Under the pieces are notes generated by a model. The model worked only from the letters and a program-made list of their open reading frames with translations. It was not told the origin of the DNA and searched no databases. Below, piece after piece: positions 10,545 through 18,674 of a stretch of DNA of 64,000 nt. A program made the position numbers and the translations under genes. Positions within the stretch are counted from its first letter, which is position 1; the number at the start of each line of letters is the position of its first letter. Origin of the DNA: Flavobacterium pectinovorum. Its GTDB lineage: Bacteria; Bacteroidota; Bacteroidia; Flavobacteriales; Flavobacteriaceae. The stretch lies in the NCBI RefSeq assembly GCF_900142715.1, contig NZ_FRBX01000008.1, forward strand, positions 186,001 to 250,000, in the 5' to 3' direction.

Positions 10545-10925
10545 ATGAAAATTAAACAGTACTCGATTTTAATACTAGTTATGATTGTATTTTTTGGTTG
10601 TTCAGATCAGGACGAGATAACGATTAGCCCTCAAAGCATTTCTTTTGTACATGCTGATGGCTCAAAAATAGCAGAAAATGAATGTATTAGTCCGAATGTG
10701 AAATACGGAATAAAAATAGAAACTAATTATGTGGATCAAAATAGACCTTTCAGAGTAGATTATTCTGTAAACGGAGTGGTTTATACCATGACTTTTACAG
10801 TTAAAACTTCTCAGGTTAATCCCATTACTTTGATTAATGGCAATAATGACGCGCAAATAGTAGGTAGCAATTATAAAGCAGTTCTAAAATATGTAGATCA
10901 GGGAGATTTTGAATTGGTCGAATAA
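10545..10925 (+). CDS. Small lipoprotein
   Basis: A 126-residue protein whose N-terminus MKIKQYSILILVMIVFFGCSDQDE is a typical Bacteroidota lipoprotein signal, with lipobox FFGC and Cys19 as the acylated residue. The acidic SDQDE after the Cys fits the surface-export signal known for Bacteroidota lipoproteins. The mature part is a predicted beta protein without a recognised family. It starts 2 bases after the previous gene and is the last gene of the 108-10925 operon. It could anchor or assist the T9SS surface protein. Function is inferred from context only. Confidence 0.75.
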   Translation: MKIKQYSILILVMIVFFGCSDQDEITISPQSISFVHADGSKIAENECISPNVKYGIKIETNYVDQNRPFRVDYSVNGVVYTMTFTVKTSQVNPITLINGNNDAQIVGSNYKAVLKYVDQGDFELVE

Positions 10926-11276
10926 TTAAAGTTTTCATTCAGGTTACGGATGGTAAACAAAAATTGTGATAGATTTTTTATAAATAATTAAAGTTTCACA
11001 TCTTTCAATAAAAGTTTCGAATTACTTACTATCAATGCCATAAGAAAAATAAAAAGCCTGCAAAAGTACTTTCGCAGGCTTTTTTGTGGTTCGAGGGCAC
11101 GTTTATGTTATTTTTCCGTACAGATTAATATGTTAGGCAATGTTAAAGGGTATCTTTTTTATGACAGCTAATAGTTGCCGCCATTTTGCATTCGGAGAAT
11201 GACAGGTAGTCAATCGAACATTTAATCTTTTTTTAAGACTTTAGGACAAGGCTTACAGCCGATCTGTAGGAGTTAG
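10926..11276. other. Intergenic stretch, no gene seen
   Basis: About 350 bases without a credible ORF. The only clear structure is the hairpin at 11051-11084. Beyond it, composition stays A/T rich and I see no tRNA or recognisable RNA fold. The last bases (TAGGAGTTAG) give the following small gene an unusually clear Shine-Dalgarno-like sequence for this organism. Confidence 0.5.
11051..11085 (+). terminator. Rho-independent terminator
   Basis: AAAAAGCCTGC (11051-11061) pairs with GCAGGCTTTTT (11074-11084), followed by more T. It has a GC-rich core and a T tail, 125 bases past the lipoprotein gene, and closes the surface operon. Confidence 0.85.
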
Positions 11277-11471
11277 ATGTCTGCACAGCAGCATATAATT
11301 AAATTAAAAGAAAGCCTGGTAGCTAAAGGATATTCGGAGATAGATCAGGATGAGGAATTTCATATCAACTATTTTGAAACAAAGAGTGAAGTATTGGAAT
11401 TTATTAATGCCTTTATAGCAAAAGAAAATCTTTCAGATTCGATAAGTACTGAGGAGGATACAAGACATTAG
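11277..11471 (+). CDS. Small hypothetical protein
   Basis: A 64-residue acidic protein (MSAQQHIIKLKESLVAKGYSE...) with no signal peptide or membrane segment and a predicted helix-strand-helix pattern. I do not recognise the family. The ORF is supported by the TAGGAG sequence 5 bases before the ATG and by a near-perfect terminator hairpin 11 bases after the stop, so it looks like a single-gene transcription unit at the edge of the accessory region. Confidence 0.55.
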   Translation: MSAQQHIIKLKESLVAKGYSEIDQDEEFHINYFETKSEVLEFINAFIAKENLSDSISTEEDTRH

Positions 11472-11482
11472 AACGGATTTAT

Positions 11483-11527
11483 AAAGACAAACAACGCCAT
11501 TGAATTCCAATGGCGTTGTTTGTCTTT
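11483..11527 (+). terminator. Long perfect hairpin terminator
   Basis: A 20-bp stem without mismatch (11483-11502 with 11508-11527) around the loop AATTC. The arms carry AAAGACAAACAACGCCATTG and its complement. It follows the 64-residue gene and stands just left of the first island repeat. The stem is A-rich on one side and T-rich on the other, so it could stop transcription from either direction. Confidence 0.8.
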
Positions 11528-11536
11528 ATGTCTTAT

Positions 11537-11626
11537 AATAGTTTCGAACCTAAAGTTCTTAAGCTTTGATTTTACGAGGGGGTATAGTTTTCAAAAACAC
11601 CATGTGCCACGATGTTGCCACAAAGC
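11537..11626 (+). repeat. Diverged island-flanking repeat, left copy
   Basis: This segment matches 20088-20173 in the same orientation. The shared blocks, in order, are AGTTTCGAACCTAAA, then TAGTTTT-x-AAAAACA, then TGTGCCACGAT. Its right end contains the site GTGCCACGATGTTGCCACAA at 11604-11623, with two direct TGCCAC units 11 bp apart. The two copies bracket the IS6 remnant and the four-gene cluster, so they are candidate left and right boundaries of one insertion. Confidence 0.6.
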
Positions 11627-11724
11627 TTAAAACGTCAATGTTTTAATTATTTTCAAGGTGATTTTTATAGTTAAAATTTATCGGCGGAGTATGGGGCTCC
11701 GTCACCTAATGAAGATTAGGTAGG

Positions 11725-11973
11725 GTGATTGTCGATTATGCCATAATCCAACGTTGGGTTTATAAGTTTAATCCTTTGATTGAGTCAGATATGAAGAAGA
11801 GAAAGGGCAAAGCAGGGGCAAGTTGGAGCTTGGATAAAACCTATATCAAAGTAAAAGGTATTTGGTGTTATTTAGATAGGACAGTAGATAAATTAGGCAA
11901 TACAATTGACTTTCTTTTGACCAGAAAAAAACAAAGAATGAACGCGCAGAAATATAACATATCAAATATATAA
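11725..11973 (+). pseudogene. IS6-family transposase remnant
   Basis: The 82-residue product (from a GTG) reads VDYAIIQRWVYKFNPLIE then ASWSLDKTYIKVKGIWCYLDRTVDKLGNTIDFLLTRKKQRMNAQK. This is the start of the IS6/IS26-family DDE catalytic domain: the first Asp is in the LDKTYIKVKG block. The N-terminal helix-turn-helix part and the second Asp and Glu with the C-terminus are missing, so it cannot be active. No terminal inverted repeats could be recognised around it. Residual in-frame similarity seems to extend a few codons upstream of the GTG. It marks an old mobile-element insertion at the left end of the accessory region. Confidence 0.8.
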
Positions 11974-12616
11974 ATAGCTAATTTAAATTTTAGCACCTTA
12001 ATATTTCTTTATACAAAAACTCATAGCCTATTTTATCTGTCTTGTGTCTAAAAAAAGCTTGCTCATGACATTTTATGATGACATAGTACTATGATAAATT
12101 AGATTTACTTTAAATTATAATAAAGCAGATTTATTTCTAAATATTAGTTTTTATTAATTTCTAAAAACATAAAAAAATGTCATATCCAAACGTTCCGGTT
12201 CTGATCTGGGAGTGACTTTATTTTTTAGAATTTTAAACTAATCGAAAAATGAATACGAAAGGTCATTGCTATTCGAAGGCTATTATACTGCAGTATATAA
12301 ATATTAGTAATAACTGCAGGCCAAGAGTAATAAAAGTGGTTCTGATACTGCAGCGATCAAAGTTTATAACAAGCGTTTGTTCTAAAAGATAAAATCCGAC
12401 AGTGTAAATATCTTAATAGTAGAACAGTATCATCATTTTATTTAGTGGTGCATACAAAACGGATTCGGCTTTAAAAATTTTGAATCTGCAAAGAGAACTC
12501 TAAGCATTATTGAAGTTGTTCATATGCTTAAAAAGGATTAGATGGTTAGACCAGAGATTTCAATAATTAAATCATTCTGTAAATAAGCGGGCTAACTTTA
12601 AAAATACTTAAATACT
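11974..12616. other. Long non-coding stretch before the four-gene cluster
   Basis: About 640 bases without a convincing gene. It contains a CTGCAG pair around 12288-12322, a poly-A rich patch, and a 12-codon ORF (MSYPNVPVLIWE) at 12179 that is too short to support. It probably combines decayed mobile-element sequence with the upstream regulatory region of the cluster. Confidence 0.4.
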
Positions 12617-12624
12617 TACATTTG
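12617..12624 (+). promoter_or_regulatory. Candidate -7 box of the four-gene cluster
   Basis: TACATTTG fits the Bacteroidota -7 consensus TAnnTTTG and lies 78 bases before the ATG at 12702. No good TTG -33 element stands at the usual spacing, so this is tentative. Confidence 0.35.
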
Positions 12625-12701
12625 ATTCTGGTAAATGCGACAGAACCAAGTAAGCCAATTATAAAGTAAAATCAATTATTAACAAACTAAATTTATAAAA
12701 A

Positions 12702-13100
12702 ATGGCAAACATTAATGGTAAAATTCAGACCGACGTCATTATCCTGGATGACACTTATGACGTGTCCGTTGCGATTCCGACAAGCAAACCAATTGTGGAC
12801 GTTAACGCTTACACTTTAACAATTTATAATGAAGCAGAAGTTGCTCTGACCCCAACAACAGAGAACGTGGCTATGTTAGCCCATGTTGCAGCATCTTACA
12901 ATGTGGACTCCAAAGAGACATTTCCTGATAATTTTTATCTGGAGCTTAGTCCGCCGGCATCTATCCTGCCCAATATCAAAGACAGCACTGACCCTGCGAA
13001 GACTACATTTGCAATTAAAAATATTGCAATTCAGTTTGCTACAGGTGCTTATGTAAATGCAGAGGAAATACCTGGCTCAGTAAAGGGTACCAAACCATAA
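12702..13100 (+). CDS. Small first gene of the four-gene island cluster
   Basis: A 132-residue protein (MANINGKIQTDVIILDDTYDVSVAIP...) without signal peptide, Cys or membrane segment. It is rich in beta-formers with short hydrophobic-polar alternations, and ends KGTKP. I do not recognise a family. It is the first gene of a same-strand run (12702-19757) and is separated from the second gene by a strong hairpin with a T-run, which would make it the most highly expressed member if the hairpin terminates partially. That pattern fits a structural subunit made in excess, but this is inference. Confidence 0.65.
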   Translation: MANINGKIQTDVIILDDTYDVSVAIPTSKPIVDVNAYTLTIYNEAEVALTPTTENVAMLAHVAASYNVDSKETFPDNFYLELSPPASILPNIKDSTDPAKTTFAIKNIAIQFATGAYVNAEEIPGSVKGTKP

Positions 13101-13117
13101 GCGGGTTACTGTTTCGT

Positions 13118-13190
13118 AAGGATTTCCAAAAAGTGAACCGAAAGGCTGCTTGTTTTTCTAATCATAGCAAGTCACTTTTTGGAAATCCTT
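13118..13190 (+). terminator. Strong hairpin between cluster genes 1 and 2
   Basis: A perfect 19-bp stem pairs 13118-13136 (AAGGATTTCCAAAAAGTGA) with 13172-13190 (TCACTTTTTGGAAATCCTT), followed by TTTATT. The 35-base loop holds CTTG/CAAG that can pair further. It may be a partial terminator that raises gene 1 over genes 2-4, or an RNA-processing site. Confidence 0.7.
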
Positions 13191-13238
13191 TTTATTAATG
13201 ATTGATTTATCCATTTTTATTTGATTTAATCTCTAGTT

Positions 13239-16200
13239 ATGAATTCAGATACGCAAAATATCGGAATTGGCACCACAATCATAGCTGATGATATTCCTAT
13301 AGTTTTTCAGGCATCATTTAATAGTACTACTTTATCTATTGAGGTAAAGAGCTGTAAATTTGACCTTGCTGAGACTGTAAAAGAAAGGTTTAATAGCCTT
13401 AACGTCATCATACCTGAGGGTTCCAGTAAACTTTCGGTTGCTAAATTTAGCGGTGCGATATCCAGAACAGATCAGCATAAGAAACCCAATACAAATGGAG
13501 AATATCGACTGATAAAATTTGCGGGGGAAATGGAGGAAATAACGATTCCTATTCCCATTTTGAGTGACATAAGTATAGATAAGGCTTTTTTCTATTATCT
13601 GTATCTTAGCCCAAATGCTGCAAACAGCCAGTCCAATTTTAAAGATCAGATCATATTTCTTGGCTGTAATCTTTCGATAAAACAAAACACAAAACTTTCT
13701 CAGGTACTCAAAGATGCTACTCTAAAAGCAGCTTATTTCTTATCCAACAATGCATCAGTCATATACTTTGCTTTTTCCGGAAAAATTAATGTAGGCAAAA
13801 TTATAGAAGCAATATTTGGTGTTACCACACTAAACCTGACGATTGATGTTGAAAGTGCAGGAATATTCAGGGTAGCCAAAACAGCTGCTCAAAAAACGAT
13901 TCCCGGTAAGGAAGGAGCCCCTGATACAACTGCTCCTGAGGTTACTTACCTCGACGCATTGCGCCAGATTGCAAGTCTTCAAAATAAATCTGAAGGACCT
14001 GCAGCCGATTCAGATGTGAGCAGGTACATGCCATCTACGTTTCCGCTGGCTGAAAAAACAATAAATGAAAACGGAACATCAATAACAAAAGTTGGCATAC
14101 GTGCCGGCAATGAAATAGATACTGATTTTACGGCTCAGTTTACCGAAGCATTTTCAGGCGAAGATATTACGGGTATTTGCTTCTGGGTAATGATTAATTT
14201 CAACCAGATATCTTTATTCGGGTCCCTGATTACGATTGGATACAAAAACGAGCAGGTAAATTCATTAATTCTATATGGATTTAAAACGGAAAACAAAAAA
14301 AGTGGTACTCCCGAACCCGTTACAGCTGCCTATTTTTATGCGCAGCTTCCAGCCATAACATTTCTCAATTTTCTAACATTAGAAGGGCTGAAGGGCAGAC
14401 AGGGAATACTTTTTAAATATATTTCAAATAAAAACCAATATGAACTGAGCGGCAGCATAACCTTTACTGCTTTTGAAAAATCATTTGTATTTGGTGGCGA
14501 CTTATTGGTCAATGATGACAAGCTCGTTGCGACCGTCGATATTACTATAGGTTCGCCAAATCAAAGCATCAATAAGCCCTTGGGCATGACCGGAATCAAT
14601 TTCGGGAGATTATATCTGTGCATCAATAAAACATTTGCTAAGAAAGCCGAAGGCACACAACAGGAAGTTAAAGAAAAACTGGATCTGGCTATAGGCGGCT
14701 ATATCGATTTTAATTTCAGCGAGGTAAAACTTCAGCTGCAGGGGAATGTGGTGTTTGAAGATAAAGAAGCCCGTTTGGTACTGGTATCTCTCAATGCTAA
14801 ACCGGCATTAACCCTAAATCAATTTGTTAGAGAGGTAATACAAAAACCTTGGAAATGGGTTGATCAGGTCACTAAACAGATCGGATTTATTTCCGGTACG
14901 ATGTATTATCTGAGTGTGCCGGAATCCGTAAAAGACAAAAAAAATTATACTTTTTCCTATGCTAATCCCATACAGCTCGACCAACCCCAAAATTTAGATG
15001 GTTCTACTGGTGGAGGAATTGCTAATGCATTAACCGTATTTAAACCCGGCTATCATATACATGCCGATTTATTACTGTTTGAAAAATATGTGTTTGTAAT
15101 TGATCTGTCTGTACAAACTGATGGAATTACTCTTTCAGGTTCTTATGGAGGTACTTATGAGAATGGCAAGATTACAATTGCTACAGTAATAACAGCCTTT
15201 TTTATATCGTTGGAATCTCCGGTACTTTCAATAGGTACAGTAGGAGGAAACAATTTTGAAATAAGCATAAGTAATCTCAAACTCTTTGGAACTACGATTG
15301 GGGACAAAATCATAGCCAAATATCAAAATGGAATTTTTACAGGAACCTATAGTCTTAACAATCCAAAATTTGGATTTGAATGGCAATGGACAAAAAAACA
15401 AGGTTCTGGAGGATTTTCAATTACGAAAATTGACGGGATCGATACTGAAGAATTGAAATCTATCGCTGCGTTGGTTCAAAAACTGAACGACATGACAAGT
15501 GGAGGATGCGAAAGCATTGTAGATACGATGTTTGCAGGACTAAAATCCAGTTTCAGTCCTGCATTGCAGGAAGGAAAAAGTCCTACTGACAATCGTAATG
15601 GAACTATGCTTATGCCGTTGAAAATAAAATACACTTTTTCTGTTGGCGATACAACCATTATGAGCGACAGTATCATGATGGATTTAAATGTGACAATACC
15701 CACATCAATTGGCGGCTTGCCGGGGGCGATGATCGAAACGCTTGTTTTCAATATGGGAGGCATCGTTGAACAGCTGCTAAAAAGTCCTACATTTTACAAA
15801 GCTATTGCTCTTGAGATGGCTAAAAAAGGAGCAGCTAAGCTGGCAGCAAGGATGCTTTGCAGAGCCGCTGAAGAAGTTGCAAAGGACCTAGCTCAGGCGC
15901 TTTCAAAAGCTTTAGCAGAAGGACTTATAACAGCAGGACTCGAGGGATTGGTTGAACTTGGTGCAGTAATTACCGCAGTATTCGCCGCAGGTATTGCCGG
16001 GGCTGTAGGAGGACTTCTGGGTATTCTTGAAAAAGTGTGGGATGCCATCAAAAAAATATTTGGAGGTGACGATGGAAAGCAGGAGGCTCAGGATAAACTG
16101 AACGCCATCAAAGCACCTGTACAGCAGCTTATATCATCTCTCGATTCCAGTCTTGAGAAAATGGCTGCTACAATACAGGTAACATCTTTAGAAGCAGGTA

Positions 16201-16700
16201 TTAACGATCAGGGCAATTATATGCTGAATTGGAATTTTCCGGCTCCTTCAAAGAATTTAGGAGAAAACCTGCATATCGTCTATCAGTTAAATTTTTTAGG
16301 AGGAGAAATAGGTTCCAGAGGTATACCTTCAAAAATACCGCCGACAGGCTTCAAAGCGATGACAAGCACTACATATAACAGAGAATGGCCAGAAATGTTA
16401 CAGGAGGACCCTGATTTCAGGATGAATGCATCCATCCAAACTTCTATAACCGGTTATACCTTCTTGACCCAAGAGGCAGAAAATAATCTTCAAAGTACTA
16501 TAAACACATTAAACCAGATTGGTGACAGCCTCGACGGGGCAGTAGCATTCAATAAGGAGCTGCAAGCATTTGTAACCAAAATGAAAGGCTACAATAAAAA
16601 TGGTTTGACTTCAGAGATAGTATATGCTACCCAGACCGGTGAGAGTACCCAATTGAGGATTGGACAGGCAGTCATAGGCATAAATACCAGAATTACATAA
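13239..16700 (+). CDS. 1,153-residue beta-rich protein of unknown function
   Basis: It has no signal peptide and no standard membrane segment at the start. Residues about 1-700 consist of many short beta strands with alternating hydrophobic residues and repeated G-x-L/F units (for example LDLAIGGYIDFNF, KLQLQGNVVF, GITLSGSYGGTYENG), suggesting an elongated beta structure. Around residues 855-945 it becomes Ala/Leu/Gly rich and helical (MAKKGAAKLAARM, then VITAVFAAGIAGAVGGLLGI), a glycine-rich hydrophobic segment that could insert in a membrane or bundle. The last 200 residues return to mixed structure. Spacing to the next gene is 53 bases, same strand. Base composition is visibly richer in G/C than its neighbours outside 12.7-19.8 kb. 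I cannot assign a family. Confidence 0.7.
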   Translation: MNSDTQNIGIGTTIIADDIPIVFQASFNSTTLSIEVKSCKFDLAETVKERFNSLNVIIPEGSSKLSVAKFSGAISRTDQHKKPNTNGEYRLIKFAGEMEEITIPIPILSDISIDKAFFYYLYLSPNAANSQSNFKDQIIFLGCNLSIKQNTKLSQVLKDATLKAAYFLSNNASVIYFAFSGKINVGKIIEAIFGVTTLNLTIDVESAGIFRVAKTAAQKTIPGKEGAPDTTAPEVTYLDALRQIASLQNKSEGPAADSDVSRYMPSTFPLAEKTINENGTSITKVGIRAGNEIDTDFTAQFTEAFSGEDITGICFWVMINFNQISLFGSLITIGYKNEQVNSLILYGFKTENKKSGTPEPVTAAYFYAQLPAITFLNFLTLEGLKGRQGILFKYISNKNQYELSGSITFTAFEKSFVFGGDLLVNDDKLVATVDITIGSPNQSINKPLGMTGINFGRLYLCINKTFAKKAEGTQQEVKEKLDLAIGGYIDFNFSEVKLQLQGNVVFEDKEARLVLVSLNAKPALTLNQFVREVIQKPWKWVDQVTKQIGFISGTMYYLSVPESVKDKKNYTFSYANPIQLDQPQNLDGSTGGGIANALTVFKPGYHIHADLLLFEKYVFVIDLSVQTDGITLSGSYGGTYENGKITIATVITAFFISLESPVLSIGTVGGNNFEISISNLKLFGTTIGDKIIAKYQNGIFTGTYSLNNPKFGFEWQWTKKQGSGGFSITKIDGIDTEELKSIAALVQKLNDMTSGGCESIVDTMFAGLKSSFSPALQEGKSPTDNRNGTMLMPLKIKYTFSVGDTTIMSDSIMMDLNVTIPTSIGGLPGAMIETLVFNMGGIVEQLLKSPTFYKAIALEMAKKGAAKLAARMLCRAAEEVAKDLAQALSKALAEGLITAGLEGLVELGAVITAVFAAGIAGAVGGLLGILEKVWDAIKKIFGGDDGKQEAQDKLNAIKAPVQQLISSLDSSLEKMAATIQVTSLEAGINDQGNYMLNWNFPAPSKNLGENLHIVYQLNFLGGEIGSRGIPSKIPPTGFKAMTSTTYNREWPEMLQEDPDFRMNASIQTSITGYTFLTQEAENNLQSTINTLNQIGDSLDGAVAFNKELQAFVTKMKGYNKNGLTSEIVYATQTGESTQLRIGQAVIGINTRIT

Positions 16701-16753
16701 AAATTATCATCGTGCGCGACCAAAGATAAGTGCATCATTAAAATATAGAAATC

Positions 16754-18655
16754 ATGGCTGATATTATACCATCTATCATCGAACAAAAGTATTACGCGGG
16801 ACAGCTGCTTCAGGTTGAGGATTTCAACCGGGAGCGGGATTTTCATATCCAGTACCGCAATTTTGGCAATCAGCAGCTGCTCTCTTCGGGGGTGCTTTCG
16901 GGTCTGATAGTAGATAAAAGAGGTTCAACTATTAATGTAAGCTCTGGTGCGGCGATTGATATAAATGGAGCTTACATATTACTGACAGCGGAAAAATCCT
17001 ATGCAGTAACTTCGGCTGATGGAGATTATCAGTTTGTTATAAGTCATCAGACCATTCCTGTGCCAGGCACGAAGAATCAACTGAAAAGTGATCCGGCATT
17101 AAGCCTGATTGCTGCCGGAAAACCAATAAATGATGCAATACTGCTTGCCAATGTGACAATTACCAATAAGGTTGTATCTAAACTGGAAGATGCTGCATTG
17201 GCAGTACAGATTCTATCTTCAAGAATCCCCGAACAATCGATTCAGAATCTTGATGCTTCAGTAATAACAAAAGGTATTTTTGACAGAAATCATATTCCTG
17301 ATCTTCAGAATCTGAATGGAAAATTAACTCCATCACAACTTCCTGTCCTGCCTAATAACGACAATGCAATAGTACAAAACGCTTTTACAACGGGGGTAAT
17401 TACAGGATTGACCGCCAGCAATACAGATAAGATCGCACAATTGACAAGTGGAATTGCTGTAGATGCTTCGGGAAACCAGATTGTTCTTGACAATACCGCA
17501 ACCTATAATAACAGCACTATAACAGCCCAAAAAGGAATTTTTTCGCTGGATATGAGTGATCCAGTTTTTCAGGATAAAACCTGGTTGCTTCTGATTTCTC
17601 CAAACACAGCCGATTCAGGCTCACCAATTCTGGAATTTGCTGAAAACAAAACTAAAGATAAGGTTATTCTCGCTACAGTCAGGGTTACCGCAGGACTGGT
17701 TGTAGTAAGTAGTAACGATAGGGAAAGTGTAGAACTTAAAACAGACAGATTACCTGAGCTGACCCCTGATATCCTGCCTGATATTAAGGATTTGAAGGGT
17801 AGGGTAGCCATAATACAACTACCGGGTCTGGGGGAGATGACAGGAAAGCTAAATCCTGGGCAGGTACCTCAAATTCAAGAACTGCAGGGACAGCTTACTG
17901 TGGGTCAATTGCCACCGGATATAATTGGAACTAAAGAGTATCTTACTTTTTTTGTCAATCAGGCAGTGGTGGGTGAAGGGGCTAAAATTCAGTTCTCCTG
18001 GATTACAGATAAAGGCGTTGACAGTCTCTCACTGTCTTATTTTTCAGAAGTTGGGATCAACAATCTTAGCACAGGAGATAATGCTATAAAACTTACAGAC
18101 GCAAGTTTTTCTTACACTATTCTAGCGACTACAACATTTACCCTTACAGCTTTGATAAAGGGTGTTATAGTAGGCCAAAAACAACTAACGATTACCGTAT
18201 TCACCTTGCTGGAACTCGCCCGGCTGCAGTTTGCAAATAATAAATCTGCCAACGATTGCATTTCCCTTATCCTAAACCAGTTTCCAACGGCCACTGCTAA
18301 TGATTCGGCTATAGCATTGGCAAAAGCGGGTTACAAATCCACTGAGACAGCTGGAGCTCTAAAAATTGGATTTCCTAAGCTTACGCCAGCACAGGTTGCT
18401 GCGGCACTTTCGGCGGCCTTTGGGAAGACAACACCCGCTGACCTTGCGAAATCAGATAAAGAGAAAGGTCTGACAGCTATCGAAGCAGGAGGAAATCTTG
18501 TATCTCAATTTCCAGGAATAAGCGCTATGGATTTTGGTGTTTCTCTTGGACAGGCAGGCTATAGTACTGAACAGCTTGGCCCGGCCCTAAAACAATATTT
18601 TCCGAAACTCTCCCCTGCGGAAGTAGCTAATATTTTTCACCAGAGTTATAAATAA
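16754..18655 (+). CDS. Tail-fibre-like protein with helical repeats
   Basis: A 633-residue protein without signal peptide. The N-terminus, residues 8-50, reads EQKYYAGQLLQVEDFNRERD then a GVLSGLIV block; this resembles the YGKLL...DF..E..Y...G.GVVSGL motif I associate with phage-baseplate or injection-system-associated proteins. Fibre-like repeats follow around 185-200 and 345-395 (NGKLTPSQLP, TGKLNPGQVP, QGQLTVGQLP). An Ig-like beta domain lies near 398-480. Residues 485-633 are helical repeats with the signature FP-x-[LI]-[ST] (FPKLTPAQVAAAL, FPGISAMDFGVSL, FPKLSPAEVANIF). It is gene 3 of the cluster, 19 bases before gene 4. A fibre or adaptor role is inferred; no sheath, tube or ATPase genes are nearby. 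Confidence 0.7.
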   Translation: MADIIPSIIEQKYYAGQLLQVEDFNRERDFHIQYRNFGNQQLLSSGVLSGLIVDKRGSTINVSSGAAIDINGAYILLTAEKSYAVTSADGDYQFVISHQTIPVPGTKNQLKSDPALSLIAAGKPINDAILLANVTITNKVVSKLEDAALAVQILSSRIPEQSIQNLDASVITKGIFDRNHIPDLQNLNGKLTPSQLPVLPNNDNAIVQNAFTTGVITGLTASNTDKIAQLTSGIAVDASGNQIVLDNTATYNNSTITAQKGIFSLDMSDPVFQDKTWLLLISPNTADSGSPILEFAENKTKDKVILATVRVTAGLVVVSSNDRESVELKTDRLPELTPDILPDIKDLKGRVAIIQLPGLGEMTGKLNPGQVPQIQELQGQLTVGQLPPDIIGTKEYLTFFVNQAVVGEGAKIQFSWITDKGVDSLSLSYFSEVGINNLSTGDNAIKLTDASFSYTILATTTFTLTALIKGVIVGQKQLTITVFTLLELARLQFANNKSANDCISLILNQFPTATANDSAIALAKAGYKSTETAGALKIGFPKLTPAQVAAALSAAFGKTTPADLAKSDKEKGLTAIEAGGNLVSQFPGISAMDFGVSLGQAGYSTEQLGPALKQYFPKLSPAEVANIFHQSYK

Positions 18656-18674
18656 ATCATTAAAACAATCAATT

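Noticed and set aside
11085..11096. TGGTTCGAGGGC resembling a tRNA T-arm, and GTTTCGAACC in the island repeats
   Set aside because: No acceptor, D-arm or anticodon arm can be folded around them; not a tRNA gene or clear tRNA end.
12179..12217. 12-codon ORF MSYPNVPVLIWE before the four-gene cluster
   Set aside because: Too short, no ribosome-site or conservation evidence, and lies in decayed sequence.
13332..13685. 117-residue minus-strand ORF in the island
   Set aside because: Shadow of the 1,153-residue gene; no motif and no start context.
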